Shown here in pieces: positions 1 to 8,424 of a stretch of 27,476 nt of DNA. Under the pieces are notes generated by a model. The model did not search any database, was not told the origin of the DNA, and saw nothing but the letters and a program-made list of their open reading frames with translations. Within the stretch, counting starts at the first letter, position 1, and each line of letters opens with the position of its first letter. A program made the translations under genes and the position numbers. Source of the DNA: Anaerolineales bacterium (lineage in GTDB: Bacteria > Chloroflexota > Anaerolineae > Anaerolineales > UBA4823); contig JAFGBV010000138.1 of NCBI GenBank assembly GCA_016932955.1, forward strand, positions 1 to 27,476. Direction: 5' to 3'.

Positions 1-3
1 CAT

Positions 4-80
4 CTCAATAAAACGGGGGAAGTGGGGTGTTTTGTGCGTGCTCCGCACGCACAAAACACCCCACACCCCAAGTTATTGAG
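4..80. repeat. Palindromic repeat element with long hairpin, copy 1
   Basis: Positions 22-41 and 45-64 form a perfect 20-bp inverted repeat around a 3-base loop (TCC). An outer pair, CTCAATAA at 4-11 and TTATTGAG at 73-80, makes the whole 77 bp an extended imperfect palindrome. The left flank 4-24 recurs base for base at 15534-15554, where another long hairpin follows. It may be a small dispersed palindromic repeat or a transcription terminator for a gene left of the window; the sequence alone does not decide this. Confidence 0.6.
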
Positions 81-149
81 AAGTTACAAAAATCGGGTTG
101 AAAAACCTGCCGCGGGGTGTTCTCTAGGTAACCAACCAGGAGGTGGAAT

Positions 150-1886
150 GTGAACAAATACGTCTTTTTTACCATGCTGCTTGTTTTAACTCTGCTGGCT
201 GGCTGCACAGGGAAAGAGCAATCCATCACACTTGCGCCGCCTACCGCGCCGCACGCATCCGACCAGGCTACAGCAACCCCACCTGATCTACCAAGTCCCA
301 CCCAACTGCCGACGGTCACGGATACTCCTTCTCCCACGGATACTCCGGCGCCAACACCCACCCCCACCGGTCCACAGGCGATCGTTGAGGAGGTGGTAAA
401 CGAGGTCAGCGCGCATGCTTCAACTGCATTAGATTGGCAACCAGCCGAGGTATCTCAGATCGTGTACCTGGGCGGCGAAGTATGGGCAAAGGAGGCATCG
501 ACTGCCTTACTGGGCATGGGCAGCGGACGGGTGCGCGTGGCTCCCAATACTGTCTTCAGCCTGGCGCAAACAGAAGATCAACTGATTCAAATTGACTTGG
601 AAGAAGGGCAAATTTGGATCAACGTAGAGGGGTTGGAGCCAGGCACGAGCTTCGAAATCCAGACGCCTGCTGCTGTTGCCGCGGTGCGCGGCACGCGCTT
701 CAGCGTGCGGGTGGCTGAGGATGGTTTCACTACCGTCTCCAGTTGGCAGGGGCAGGTGGAGGTATCCAATGAGGCAGGAACGGTGAGCGTAGATAGCGGC
801 ATGCAGAGCGAGATAACGCCGGGGCAGGCGCCTACGCCTCCGACGATGATGACCGAAGCCGAAAACCTGCGGTGGGGGATGGCCCAGGGACCCGGGCTGC
901 AGCCGTTGCTCCCCCTGGTGGGCGATCCGGCGATGATCACCGTTCCCGGGCAAGGCTCTGGGTTCGCCTGGTCGGGGAATGGCGCCCAGTTTGTTTTTAT
1001 GAGCTTTGAAGACACCAGTATCCCCCAATTCGTTTTTTACAATACAACCAGCGCAGAGATCAGCATGCCGCCGCTGAGCAGCAATGTTGTAGACCCCATC
1101 TTTACGATGGATGGCGGGGAGGTAAATGGCATCCTGTATATCAACACAGGGGTTGCTGGTGGTTCGCTATGCAAAGCAGCACTGGATGGGAGCAATGAGA
1201 CATGCTTTGTGCAGGGGGTTGGTTATATTGTAAGCTTTATACCCTCGCCAGATGGGCAATGGCTTTTATTTAGCGCAGACGATGGAATCAAGCGGAACCT
1301 GTTCGTGGTGCGACCTGATGGCAGCGACCTCAGGCAGGTCACCCAGCTCGAGAGCGGCGAGGCAAACTATCCCATCTGGTCTCCATCCGGCGACCGGATC
1401 GCCTATGTGTATTCGGCAAACTGGAGCCAGCCAGCCGAGCTCTGGGTGATCGGGGCAGATGGGAGCGGGGCGCAATTGCTCTTCGATGATGTCGATCCGG
1501 GTTCTTACAGCGCCCTGGTATGGAGCCCAGATGAGCAGTGGCTGGCAATCCCGACCTTCTCGGAAGGCCTGGCGCTGGTGCAAGCTGACGGCTCGCGAAT
1601 CGTGCAGGTGACCAATACCACAGCAGGGGATTACCGCCACCTATCCTGGACGCCGGTGGGAAGCGGTTGGCCGTTGTTCTACCACTATTCCGGCGATGAA
1701 GGCGAGGGCTTGTACTACCTGGCAAGCATCGAGGCAGAGCCCACACCCATCGGTGGCAGTGATCTGAGCGGCCCGTTTTGGACTATGGACGGCACCCAGG
1801 CAGCCTTTATATCCACTACACTCGTGGATGGCAGATTCAACACGGTGGCTTATTTTTTCCAGGCTATGCTCGGTTTCTTACCCTAA
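150..1886 (+). CDS. FecR-domain / TolB-like beta-propeller lipoprotein
   Basis: A 578-residue exported lipoprotein, starting at GTG 150. A strong AGGAGG at 138-143 sits 6 bases upstream; the ATG at 148 is followed at once by a stop. Residues 1-19 are a signal peptide with lipobox LLAGC (lipid Cys 19). A Pro/Thr-rich linker (about 30-75) follows, then a FecR-like beta domain (about 85-225) including the typical stretch TPAAVAAVRGTRFSV. The C-terminal half carries PD40/TolB-like propeller blades, for example SPDGQWLLF and WSPSGDRIAY. FecR domains act as extracytoplasmic sensor or signalling modules; no enzymatic site is visible here. The stop lies 4 bases before the next start, so it is cotranscribed with the CHASE2 cyclase. 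Sensing on the outer membrane face is an inference. Confidence 0.85.
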   Translation: MNKYVFFTMLLVLTLLAGCTGKEQSITLAPPTAPHASDQATATPPDLPSPTQLPTVTDTPSPTDTPAPTPTPTGPQAIVEEVVNEVSAHASTALDWQPAEVSQIVYLGGEVWAKEASTALLGMGSGRVRVAPNTVFSLAQTEDQLIQIDLEEGQIWINVEGLEPGTSFEIQTPAAVAAVRGTRFSVRVAEDGFTTVSSWQGQVEVSNEAGTVSVDSGMQSEITPGQAPTPPTMMTEAENLRWGMAQGPGLQPLLPLVGDPAMITVPGQGSGFAWSGNGAQFVFMSFEDTSIPQFVFYNTTSAEISMPPLSSNVVDPIFTMDGGEVNGILYINTGVAGGSLCKAALDGSNETCFVQGVGYIVSFIPSPDGQWLLFSADDGIKRNLFVVRPDGSDLRQVTQLESGEANYPIWSPSGDRIAYVYSANWSQPAELWVIGADGSGAQLLFDDVDPGSYSALVWSPDEQWLAIPTFSEGLALVQADGSRIVQVTNTTAGDYRHLSWTPVGSGWPLFYHYSGDEGEGLYYLASIEAEPTPIGGSDLSGPFWTMDGTQAAFISTTLVDGRFNTVAYFFQAMLGFLP

Positions 1887-1890
1887 GACG

Positions 1891-3786
1891 ATGAATCAGA
1901 ATAAATGGCACCAACACATCATCCCTCCTAAGCGACCGCTGCGCTGGATTCTGCCAGGCTTATTGTTGCTGGGGGCGATCCTCGTGCAATGGGCTGCGCC
2001 AGATTGGGCAGGGAGGATCGAAGCGCTCACCATCGACGGGCGATTCAGGTTACGCGGGGTTGAACAACCTCAACAACCCGTGGTGATCGTGGCGCTGGAT
2101 GAGGCATCCTTCCAAATCCTGGGCGATTTAGAGGGTGAGAACATCCGCACCTGGCCGCGAGGGCGCTGGGCAGAGCTGGTGAACAAGATCGCCGCCTACC
2201 AGCCACGCATAATCGCACTGGATGTCATCTTCGATACGCCCGGCTGGGATGCCGGGGGGGATGAGGCGCTGGCGCTGGCGATGCGGCAGGCTGGGAACGT
2301 GATTCTGGCTGCCCACATGGAGCAGACCAGGATGGAGGATTTTTACCACACCTCGTACAGCCAGCCGGTGGAAATCCTGAAACAAAACACGGCAGGGGTA
2401 GGCTTCGCAAACCAGATTCTGGATATCGATGGCGCGATCCGACGGGCGCAGATTTTGCTGAACCTGGAACAGCAGATTCAACCCTCGCTAGCCGTAGTGA
2501 TTGCTACGCTTTACCGGGGTGAGATGATCACCATCGACCAAGCGGACCTGGGGAAAGATCTCAGCCTGCCAATCCATTTTCGCGGGCCGGAGGGGACGTT
2601 CACAACAATCCCCATGCATCAAATCTGGTCAGGGGAAGTTGAAAATCCCGAGGTGCTGCGAGATGCCATCGTGCTGCTGGGATATACCACACAGGTAGAG
2701 CAGGACCGCCACGCCGCTCCTTTTGCGGGGGAGGCTGGGATGCCCGGGGTGGAGATCCAGGCGAATACAGTCGATACCCTGCTGGCAGGCGATTGGCTTC
2801 ACCGCCCGCCGATATGGCTACCGCTCATGCTGCTAGCAGTTGCCGGGCTGCTCGGCTGGGGTTTTGCCAGCCTGCCATCGCCCGCTGCGGGCATATTGGC
2901 TTTTGGTGCGAGCGTAATCGCTTACCTGATGCTTGGGAGGGCATTATTTAATGGGCAAGATTACCTGCTGCCCATTGCAGGACCGATCATCGTGGCGGTG
3001 GTGATGGGAGGCGCTGTTACAACCGAGCGGGCTATCTTTGCCGAACGGGATAAGCGCCTGCTGCGGCAACGATTTGCAGGGGTCATGTCGCCAGAACGCC
3101 TGCAGGCTGTGCTGGATAATTGGGAAGCTCTGCTGAACACAGAGCGACCTGAGAAGGAGGCAGCGGTGCTTTTTGCGGATATTCGCGGGTTCACCCATGC
3201 CACCGAGGCGTTGATGCGCCAAAACCGCAGCCCAGAGATGGTGCGCTTTTTAAACGCTTACATTGACACGATGGCAGAGGCGGTGTTTTTGGAGGGCGGG
3301 GTTGTGTATCGCACGTTTGGGGATGGGCTGCTCATTCTCTTCGGGGTGCCAGAGCCGCTCCCCGATCACTCCCTGAGGGCTGTGCGCGCGGCCGTGGGCA
3401 TGGCGCTGGCTGCCAACGATCTACAGGCAACCTGGCCGCTGCGCGATGAGGCGCCGTTCCAGATGGGTATTGGAATCAACGACGGCCCGATGATCGATGC
3501 AGTAGTAGGCCGCGGACGCCGTTTCGATTACACCGTGCTGGGTGATCCGGTTAACGCGGCCTCGCGCATCGAAGGCTATTGTAAAGAAGCGATGGGAATC
3601 CCACGCCCTGCCGGCGGGGAGGTGCCGGAGATGGTGACGATCCTGATCAGCGACAACCTTTACCAGAAAGTTGCGCCACACATCCTGGCGGATGAGAGCA
3701 TTCCACCTTTTGAGGCGCGGGGCAAGAGCGAGGCGCTGAGGGTGGTACGGGTGCTGGGGCTTAAAGATCAGAGCCCGGATCCCTGA
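1891..3786 (+). CDS. CHASE2-domain class III adenylate/guanylate cyclase
   Basis: A 631-residue membrane signalling enzyme expected to make cAMP or cGMP. The order is: N-terminal membrane segment (about 18-36), CHASE2 extracytoplasmic sensor (about 50-300, with PVVIVALDEASF and IIALDVIFDTPGW), three membrane segments (about 305-375), then a class III cyclase domain (about 415-625). Metal-binding Asp 430 (FADIRGFT) and Asp 478 (FGDG) are present, as are Asp 546 (FDYTVLGD) and catalytic Asn 555 and Arg 559 (VNAASR). The usual purine-selecting Lys four residues before the second metal Asp is Arg 474. ATG 1891 is 4 bases after the FecR/TolB lipoprotein stop, so translation is probably coupled. 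An in-frame ATG at 1828 lies inside the previous gene and was not used. The gene converges on 3794-6022 with a 7-base gap and no terminator. Confidence 0.92.
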   Translation: MNQNKWHQHIIPPKRPLRWILPGLLLLGAILVQWAAPDWAGRIEALTIDGRFRLRGVEQPQQPVVIVALDEASFQILGDLEGENIRTWPRGRWAELVNKIAAYQPRIIALDVIFDTPGWDAGGDEALALAMRQAGNVILAAHMEQTRMEDFYHTSYSQPVEILKQNTAGVGFANQILDIDGAIRRAQILLNLEQQIQPSLAVVIATLYRGEMITIDQADLGKDLSLPIHFRGPEGTFTTIPMHQIWSGEVENPEVLRDAIVLLGYTTQVEQDRHAAPFAGEAGMPGVEIQANTVDTLLAGDWLHRPPIWLPLMLLAVAGLLGWGFASLPSPAAGILAFGASVIAYLMLGRALFNGQDYLLPIAGPIIVAVVMGGAVTTERAIFAERDKRLLRQRFAGVMSPERLQAVLDNWEALLNTERPEKEAAVLFADIRGFTHATEALMRQNRSPEMVRFLNAYIDTMAEAVFLEGGVVYRTFGDGLLILFGVPEPLPDHSLRAVRAAVGMALAANDLQATWPLRDEAPFQMGIGINDGPMIDAVVGRGRRFDYTVLGDPVNAASRIEGYCKEAMGIPRPAGGEVPEMVTILISDNLYQKVAPHILADESIPPFEARGKSEALRVVRVLGLKDQSPDP

Positions 3787-3793
3787 CGATCAA

Positions 3794-6022
3794 TCAAGGA
3801 GACAATGTAAGCGGCATCCAGGTCAGGCCGCCATCGGACGTTTGCCAAAGCCCAGAAAACAGAGTGCAGCCAAGGCTGGTGCAATCCCCACCTGAGGTAA
3901 GCAACCAGCCTGCCTGCGGCTCTTCAAATGCCATTTTCAGAGCGCCCCGGGGCAAAGTAGCCTGGTAGAGCTGCCATGTATGCCCACCGTCCTGGGAGAG
4001 GTGCAAGTCACCGGAGGAATGGGCTACCCACCAGTGTTGAGGGTCCAGGAAGGTTGTTAGCAGAGAGGCATCGAGCAGGGCATCCTCTGGTTGAAGAGGC
4101 AGAGCACTGACCATCGTCCAGGTCAGACCGCCATCGGCAGTGGCATAGATCTCCATACGCGGGGAATATGGGTCGAGTAAAGTCACCGGGAGTAAACCTG
4201 ACTGTGGATCAAAGAAGGTGGGTAGACTATAGAATACAGCGCCGGCCTCTCCTGGCAGAATAGGCGATTGAACAGTCCAACTTTGCCCGCCATCGCGGGT
4301 GCAGTACAAGATATCCTCGACCAAAGCCCAGCCTATTTCTGGTGTATTGAAGTGCACCGATCCAGCTCCAGGGAGAGGCAGGGCCTGCCAGCTCTGCCCG
4401 CCATCCTGCGTGCGGTATAGGAGACCGAGGTTGAAATTAGCGCTGGACGGCAGGCTAAGCGAGAGCCAGCCGCGCTCAGAATCGATAAAGGTCAGCGCAA
4501 GCGGCACGGCTCCGGGCGGGGCACCGGGGATTTCCACTGGCTGCCAGGTTCCACCGCCATCCACAGTGGCATACACCAGCAAACGCGGCTGCGCGGCGAC
4601 CAGCCATCCACTGGAGGCATCGCGGAAGAAGGCAGCCTGGATGATGGCATCCTGCGGGCTGCGCACCTGCCAGCTCAGGCCGCTATCCTCGGTCCAGTAC
4701 AGGCGCCCAGAATCCAGCGCCCAGCCCTGACCATGGGTGAGGCGCTGAAAGTCAGTCAGGTTGGACGATGCTGATTCAAGGATCATGCCAGTGGAGACAA
4801 CTGGCTGAGTCCTGGAAGGTCGCTCTAAAACTTCACCATCCACCACGTTGCTGTCGATATCCATGCGAACACCCCCCCAGGCTTCGCTATGGTCGCCGGC
4901 GTACTGACGGATACGCTGGTGATTGGGCCATAAATCGTCTGAGACACAGGGCACCCCCCAAACGGTTGCTTCAGGGTCATACGCCTCGGCGTACCAGGCA
5001 GCAATCCAGACATCATCCGGAACATGTGGGATGGAGGCCCATTCGGTGATATAAGATGAGCAGGCTCCGCCGTAGGCTCCGGCGCGATTGCCAAGCTCGT
5101 GGAGGCGGCTCACCCATCCTGAGAGGAATGCCCCCACGGCAGCGCGGCATTCCGGCTTATTGCCAGCAATGTAGTACTCAATATCATAGTAGATGATCGT
5201 GCCGCCCAATCCCTGCGAGGTGAGGCCCAGGCTCGCGGCAGCCAATGCAGCGGCATCGGCCTCACTGCGTCCTTGCGCATACGCCTCGGCCGGGTCGGCA
5301 CTGAATCGATACTTAAAATCGGAACAGGGCGCCTGTGGGCCAACCCAGGTGGGGATGAGCGCCCAGCCCTGGCTGAGCGCCCCGGCTACCCAGGCAGGGG
5401 TCAGATCTTCATTGGCGCAATGACGATGGATACCGCCAATATAGATATTCACAATGCGGTAGGGGCTGCGCTGCCACCAGGCTTCGAGCTGGCCCAGGCT
5501 GGGGTTATCACATTTATCAAAAGCGGGTTGAGCACGCGCAGTGACAACCAGTGGGTTGGTCACGGTGAAGACGGTGGAGGTGATGTCGAGCTGCCAGGCA
5601 GTGCCAACCTGGAAAGTGTAGGTATAAACTCCCGAGCATGCAGGAACTGTCTGTGTAAAAGCGGTTGTCCAGTTGCCGGAGGAAAGAGATAACGTATCAG
5701 TATAGATCGTTGATGCACCACAAGGGCTTTCCAGCATCCAGGCCAGGTCAACATCCCGGGTGCGCTCGGAGGTGTTTTGCCCAGCGGCATAATACACAAT
5801 CGCCTCGCCAGAGGTAAATTGATCGGTGCGGTTTGCCTGCCCGTCAGCGGTCCAGATATCTGTGAGCGTTATATCATCCACCGGCTGGCCCCGCAGGAGG
5901 TAAGGCAGGTAAAGCAACCAGTCTTGCGCTTGCTGGCTATACCCGACCCGGAGCGCAGCAAACCATGCGCCCAAGCAAACCAACGCCAACAGCCCAACGC
6001 GCAAGCAGTTTTTCAGCTTCAC
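3794..6022 (-). CDS. Secreted protein: DUF1906-like glycoside-hydrolase-like domain plus Asp-box (BNR/Ycf48-like) propeller
   Basis: About 742 residues. GTG at 6022 overlaps the stop of the upstream gene as GTGA, with AGGA 9 bases before it. The N-terminus is a signal peptide or anchor. Residues about 40-165 look like a beta-sandwich. Residues about 170-410 resemble the DUF1906 (Rv2525c-like) barrel, with IVNIYIGG near its start, ALIPTWVGPQ, and the acidic IIYYDIEYYI. The C-terminal half has seven Asp-box motifs (such as TEDSGLSW, TQDGGQSW, TSDGGLTW), as in sialidase/Ycf48-type propellers. It probably binds or acts on cell-surface glycans; the catalytic residues are not certain. It is the last gene of the long ccm operon, and that link may be only transcriptional. 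Confidence 0.8.
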   Translation of the reverse strand: MKLKNCLRVGLLALVCLGAWFAALRVGYSQQAQDWLLYLPYLLRGQPVDDITLTDIWTADGQANRTDQFTSGEAIVYYAAGQNTSERTRDVDLAWMLESPCGASTIYTDTLSLSSGNWTTAFTQTVPACSGVYTYTFQVGTAWQLDITSTVFTVTNPLVVTARAQPAFDKCDNPSLGQLEAWWQRSPYRIVNIYIGGIHRHCANEDLTPAWVAGALSQGWALIPTWVGPQAPCSDFKYRFSADPAEAYAQGRSEADAAALAAASLGLTSQGLGGTIIYYDIEYYIAGNKPECRAAVGAFLSGWVSRLHELGNRAGAYGGACSSYITEWASIPHVPDDVWIAAWYAEAYDPEATVWGVPCVSDDLWPNHQRIRQYAGDHSEAWGGVRMDIDSNVVDGEVLERPSRTQPVVSTGMILESASSNLTDFQRLTHGQGWALDSGRLYWTEDSGLSWQVRSPQDAIIQAAFFRDASSGWLVAAQPRLLVYATVDGGGTWQPVEIPGAPPGAVPLALTFIDSERGWLSLSLPSSANFNLGLLYRTQDGGQSWQALPLPGAGSVHFNTPEIGWALVEDILYCTRDGGQSWTVQSPILPGEAGAVFYSLPTFFDPQSGLLPVTLLDPYSPRMEIYATADGGLTWTMVSALPLQPEDALLDASLLTTFLDPQHWWVAHSSGDLHLSQDGGHTWQLYQATLPRGALKMAFEEPQAGWLLTSGGDCTSLGCTLFSGLWQTSDGGLTWMPLTLSP

Positions 6023-6780
6023 GCCCGGCGTTCCTGCCAACCCAGGATGATCCAGGGCAGCATGGCAAATACGCCTGCCAGGGCGGGACCACCCAACCCG
6101 GCGCGCAGGTTGACCAACACGCTGCTCAGGCCGGTGAGGGCATAACTGGCTACCGCCAGGCGCTCAAAGCGTAGCTCAGAAGCCATCGTTGGGGAACGGC
6201 GTAGACGAGCGAACAACCCCAACAGGGAAAAGGTAAGGAAGGTGGTCAGCCACCAGCCCCAATAGTTTTGCAGGGGCACACCAAAATATGCTCCCTGGGT
6301 CTCCCAAACCCAGTGTTCCCCGGCGACCATCATGGGATCCATTGCCAGGTCCCAGGCGGTCATGATGATGCCACCCACAGCAGCCACCACCAGCCAGCCT
6401 GAACGACCCACCAGGCGCCTTGCAATCACATAGGAGGGGTAAGTCATCATGAACCATGCTACAGGGATAAGGTAGGGAACCAATCCCAGGAAAAGCGGAC
6501 CAAGCTTGTGGGTGTAATGGTAAGGGCCATAAACCAATCCTGTCGCCACACCAATGCTCTCCAGGAGAAGGCTGACACTAAACGTCAGGCCAAGCAAGAG
6601 CAATACCTTGAAACGCCCAAGATGCTGCCAGCCATGCAGCAGCGCAAAGCTAAAGGCGACCAGGGTGGTCAGCGGGGTAAGGATAGGATGATATGGAACC
6701 ATCTCTACAAAGAAACTCAAGACGGCATATATAGTCAGGAAGACCTGGAAGGAAAAGATAATGTAGGTGAGACGTCGCAT
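6019..6780 (-). CDS. CruF/DUF422-like carotenoid biosynthesis family membrane protein
   Basis: A 253-residue multi-pass membrane protein with about seven hydrophobic segments. Signature stretches of the CruF/DUF422 family are visible: ESIGVATGLVYGPYHY, the PYLIPVAWFM helix, and AWDLAMDPMMV followed by HWVW and GAYFGVPLQNYWGWW. Known CruF members hydrate gamma-carotene-type ends, but the family is broad, so the substrate here is not established. ATG 6780 was chosen; the upstream in-frame sequence runs through ccmD in another frame and is not protein-like. It lies 17 bases after ccmD and overlaps the DUF1906-like gene by 4 bases, so it belongs to the same operon. No other carotenoid genes are in the window. 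Confidence 0.75.
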   Translation of the reverse strand: MRRLTYIIFSFQVFLTIYAVLSFFVEMVPYHPILTPLTTLVAFSFALLHGWQHLGRFKVLLLLGLTFSVSLLLESIGVATGLVYGPYHYTHKLGPLFLGLVPYLIPVAWFMMTYPSYVIARRLVGRSGWLVVAAVGGIIMTAWDLAMDPMMVAGEHWVWETQGAYFGVPLQNYWGWWLTTFLTFSLLGLFARLRRSPTMASELRFERLAVASYALTGLSSVLVNLRAGLGGPALAGVFAMLPWIILGWQERRA

Positions 6781-6797
6781 GATATCGTGGGAAATGC

Positions 6798-6986
6798 TCA
6801 GGAGTCTTTGTGCTGGGCGTCTTGCAAGGCAGCCATATCCTGCTTCAAGTTGCGGTGGCGCAGGATGAGGCTGGCCAGATAGGCCAGCATGACAATAAAG
6901 AAAACGGCGTAACCCAGAACCATGTAATCGCTGGTCTCGGGGGTAGTTTGCAGTAATATCGAAAGAAGCACCATCATATCCTCCAT
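6798..6986 (-). CDS. ccmD: CcmD-like small membrane protein
   Basis: A 62-residue protein with one membrane helix (about 22-43, YMVLGYAVFFIVMLAYLASL) followed by a basic/polar tail, RHRNLKQDMAAL. This is the layout of CcmD, the small subunit that helps release holo-CcmE from the CcmABC complex. Similarity in such short proteins is weak. The call rests mainly on its position 3 bases downstream of ccmC and on the topology. Confidence 0.7.
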   Translation of the reverse strand: MEDMMVLLSILLQTTPETSDYMVLGYAVFFIVMLAYLASLILRHRNLKQDMAALQDAQHKDS

Positions 6987-6989
6987 ACA

Positions 6990-7694
6990 TTACCCCATCA
7001 CTTTGAGCCGGAGCTGTTCCACACGTTCTGCCAGCCAACCCAGGCGAACGCGGTGCCAGAGCAAGGTGGCGAACACAAAAGTAAAGGTGAGCAGGCTGAA
7101 GAGAAAAGTTTGTAGCATGGGAGGCGTCATGCCCATGCTACCCTCTGCAGCGGGGTTGCTCTCGCCAATGATCACCGGGTGGATGGTGCGCTCGACGATA
7201 CGGATGGAGGCAAAGGTCAGCGGTACACTGATGAAGCCCAGGATGGTGTAGACCGCGCCAAAGCGGGCGCGCCGGTCGGGATCTTCAATGCCGGCGCGCA
7301 GCAGGAGATAGGCGGCATAGACAAGCTCAACAATGGCGGCTGTGGTCAGGCGGATATCCCAGGTCCACCAGGTGTTCCAGATCGGTCGAGCCCAGATGGA
7401 TCCCATCACGATAGTCACAAAGAAGAACACCAGGCTGATTTCGACAGCGGACTGGCCAAAGTTATCCCACTTCCGGTCATTGGTGCGCAGATAAGCAATG
7501 CCTGCCACGCCAGCAGCCATGAAGCCAAGCATTCCCACCCAGGCAGTGGCGACGTGATAATAAAATACGCGCTGCACCTGGCCCATCACTGCTTCTGTAG
7601 GCGCGTAGAAGAAAACCATCACCAGCGAGATCACAAACATTGCGGCGGTGATGCCCTCTAATCTCTTCAATGCACGGGGTCTCGGTGTTTCCAT
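6990..7694 (-). CDS. ccmC: Heme handling protein CcmC (cytochrome c biogenesis)
   Basis: A 234-residue membrane protein with six predicted helices. CcmC loads heme onto CcmE with the ABC components CcmAB. The WWD heme-handling motif is at about 108-114 (TWWTWDIR). The flanking conserved His residues are His 47 (YYHVATAW) and His 172 (RTIHPVII). ATG 7694 is preceded by GAGGAG at good spacing. A longer in-frame reading starting at 7739 would run into the end of ccmB and has no such site. It lies 7 bases after the ccmB stop. Confidence 0.95.
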   Translation of the reverse strand: METPRPRALKRLEGITAAMFVISLVMVFFYAPTEAVMGQVQRVFYYHVATAWVGMLGFMAAGVAGIAYLRTNDRKWDNFGQSAVEISLVFFFVTIVMGSIWARPIWNTWWTWDIRLTTAAIVELVYAAYLLLRAGIEDPDRRARFGAVYTILGFISVPLTFASIRIVERTIHPVIIGESNPAAEGSMGMTPPMLQTFLFSLLTFTFVFATLLWHRVRLGWLAERVEQLRLKVMG

Positions 7695-7701
7695 ATTCTC
7701 C

Positions 7702-8424
7702 TCACTCCTCAACAAGATAATCGAACACCATGAAAGCAACCGCGATAAATATTACATCGTAAGCCACGATTAAGTTGATAAAGGGCAATATCTCCGGGGC
7801 GGGCGAGCCGAGCAGAAAGCCATTGCTGGCTTTTACCGCGGCGATGAGCACGGGAAGCACGAGGGGAAAAAGCAGGATGGGGAGCAGGATATCGCGCGTG
7901 CGCGTCTGCACCGCCATGGTCGCTAATAATGTCCCCACCGCCACGTAGCCAATCGAGCCCAAGAGGATGACAAGAATCAACCCGGGGTAAAACAGGTTGA
8001 TGTTGTAGAGAACGCTGTAAACAGGCAAGACAATGGCCTCAACGACCAGCATAAAGATGAGATTGCCAAGCGCTTTGCCGAAATAAATCGCCGTGCGGTC
8101 CACTGGAGCGAGCAGGAGGCCATCCAAACAGCCGCGGTCTTTCTCCATCGCCAGCGAGCGATTGAGCCCCAAGGTGCCTGCGAAAGCAAAGGTTACCCAC
8201 AAGACGCCGCCGGTCACCTCAAGGCGGGTCTTGGCGCTCAACTCCAAAGCGAAGTTAAAGACAAGAATCACCAGCAAGGCAAAGACAAGCATGGCCGAGA
8301 ATAGCTCCCGGCTGCGCAACTCAGCAGCCAGGTCTTTCCAGACAATGGTGCCAATCACAGAAAGGAAAGGGTGCTTGCCACCCAATCCGGATACTGGCGG
8401 TGTGCCTTGCGGCGACTCAGGCAT
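7702..8424 (-). CDS. ccmB: Heme exporter ABC permease CcmB
   Basis: A 240-residue permease with six hydrophobic segments. It forms the CcmA2B2 ABC complex whose ATP hydrolysis releases holo-CcmE from CcmC. Family hallmarks are TIVWKDLAAELRSRE near the N-terminus and MEKDRGCLDGLLLAPVDR followed by YFGKALGN. ATG 8424 overlaps the end of ccmA by 8 bases, implying translational coupling. A longer reading from 8502 would sit within ccmA and was rejected. The N-terminal 25 residues are polar and poorly conserved. Confidence 0.94.
   Translation of the reverse strand: MPESPQGTPPVSGLGGKHPFLSVIGTIVWKDLAAELRSRELFSAMLVFALLVILVFNFALELSAKTRLEVTGGVLWVTFAFAGTLGLNRSLAMEKDRGCLDGLLLAPVDRTAIYFGKALGNLIFMLVVEAIVLPVYSVLYNINLFYPGLILVILLGSIGYVAVGTLLATMAVQTRTRDILLPILLFPLVLPVLIAAVKASNGFLLGSPAPEILPFINLIVAYDVIFIAVAFMVFDYLVEE

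Noticed and set aside
5..367. Gly/Val-rich minus-strand reading frame
   Set aside because: It is antisense to the Pro/Thr linker of the lipoprotein gene at 150-1886; the repetitive composition comes from that linker.
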